A DNA stretch of 61,390 nucleotides from a virus, in the IMG/VR virus record IMGVR_UViG_3300028608_000016, positions 1 through 61,390 of that record; one strand, written 5' to 3'. Of the stretch, positions 61,027-61,390 are shown piece by piece (the stretch's first letter is position 1; each line of letters begins with the position of its first letter). The position numbers were made by a program, and so were the translations under genes. The notes under the pieces were generated by a model. It was not told where the DNA came from, made no database searches, and saw only the letters and a program-made list of their open reading frames with translations.

Positions 61027-61208
61027 TACCGAAGATACGTCGATGGTTCCTCGCTGAGATAGCGAGCGGTCTGATATTGCATTTGTTTGGAATGCAGAAT
61101 GTGCGGCCTTCCGCGTTTAATCATTTGAATTGCGTTTGGGTCAGAACGCTTTACGCCGACCAGCAATTCACCGGAAAGAAAAAGACGGGTATTCGGCATT
61201 GAGGCCAT
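61026..61208 (-). CDS. Small hypothetical protein, 60 aa
   Basis: The ATG overlaps the stop of the upstream spike gene as TGATG, a coupling sign that supports it as real. The product (MASMPNTRLFLSGELLVGVK) has an opening strand pair, a basic middle (KRSDPNAIQMIKRGRPHILH) and a Gln/Tyr-rich end. No recognised family. It may be a small spike- or baseplate-associated protein by position. Confidence 0.65.
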   Translation of the reverse strand: MASMPNTRLFLSGELLVGVKRSDPNAIQMIKRGRPHILHSKQMQYQTARYLSEEPSTYLR

Positions 61209-61390
61209 CAGTTTGTCTCCGAACGGGTTGCTTTGATAATGTGCTCACCACCGCAAGTTTCGGTACGGGTGCGGCCGACCTGCACGTCGTCGTTTCCACC
61301 GACAATCACTTTTCGATTGCCGCCAATTTTCATTGTGTAATCGCCGGTGATTTCTTGGTGCATGTTGCCGCCACCTTTCCCGAGCAAGCC
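61208..61390 (-). CDS. gp5/VgrG-like tail spike, C-terminal end only
   Basis: Reading from the right edge, 60 codons end at a TGA overlapping the next ATG. The sequence has repeated short strands with glycines (HQEITGDYTMKIGGNRKVIV, GGNDDVQVGRTRTETCGGEH), the pattern of the triple-stranded beta-helix of VgrG and T4 gp5C. That helix forms the puncturing needle of contractile tails and is capped by a PAAR tip, whose gene is present at 47.4-47.7 kb. The rest of the gene lies outside the window. The family call is good for the repeat; the presence of a lysozyme domain cannot be judged. Confidence 0.75.
   Translation of the reverse strand, partial: GLLGKGGGNMHQEITGDYTMKIGGNRKVIVGGNDDVQVGRTRTETCGGEHIIKATRSETN

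Noticed and set aside
1-61390. tRNA, rRNA, integrase, transposase or attachment sites
   Set aside because: No sequence with cloverleaf or mobile-element signatures was noticed when reading both strands; a dedicated tRNA scan would settle short cases.

Overview
The window is a contiguous piece of a large, tightly packed tailed-phage genome, most likely a contractile-tailed (myovirus-like) jumbo phage infecting a Gram-negative bacterium. Evidence for this is T4-like baseplate proteins (gp25-like, J/gp6-like, PAAR tip, gp5/VgrG-like spike), very long tail-fibre and adhesin genes, a Gram-negative lysis set (holin-like protein, outer-membrane lipoprotein spanin, M15 endolysin), and phage DNA metabolism genes. 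No tRNA, rRNA, IS element, integrase, attachment site or CRISPR array was seen. Almost everything reads on the minus strand, so gene order below is given in transcription direction, from high to low coordinates.

61.4-51.7 kb (minus): C-terminus of a beta-helical tail spike, small virion-like proteins, a fibre protein with an S74 intramolecular chaperone, a HAD-fold hydrolase, a SprT-like metalloprotease, an MmcB-like nuclease, thymidylate kinase, a complete type IB topoisomerase core on a long N-terminal extension, a possible ADP-ribosyltransferase-fold protein, and small proteins including two related lysine-rich ones. 47.76-51.65 kb (plus): an island of eight genes led by an unusually long thymidylate synthase and including an inner-membrane-type lipoprotein. 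It is closed by a convergent bidirectional terminator.

47.7-42.3 kb (minus): baseplate block with PAAR tip, gp25-like sheath initiator, gp6/J-like wedge, and a gpI/gp7-like protein carrying about eight Ig-like domains. 42.3-4.3 kb (minus): about 38 kb of fibre and adhesin genes. These include four collagen-like proteins sharing one N-terminal anchor and a fixed-register cysteine, giant Cys-rich beta-repeat proteins (1264 and 1405 aa), a 1552-aa glycine-rich protein, a 1507-aa LamG protein with paralogues next door, and several smaller beta-rich proteins. Domains are visibly shuffled and duplicated between neighbours.

4.2-0 kb (minus): small membrane proteins, holin candidate, lipoprotein spanin candidate and M15 endolysin, then a hypothetical protein and the N-terminal part of a large unknown protein that runs off the left edge. 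Most genes abut or overlap by a few bases. Three strong hairpin terminators are visible; two of them sit only about 20-25 bases before the next start codon. All names rest on motif reading by eye; no database search was run.
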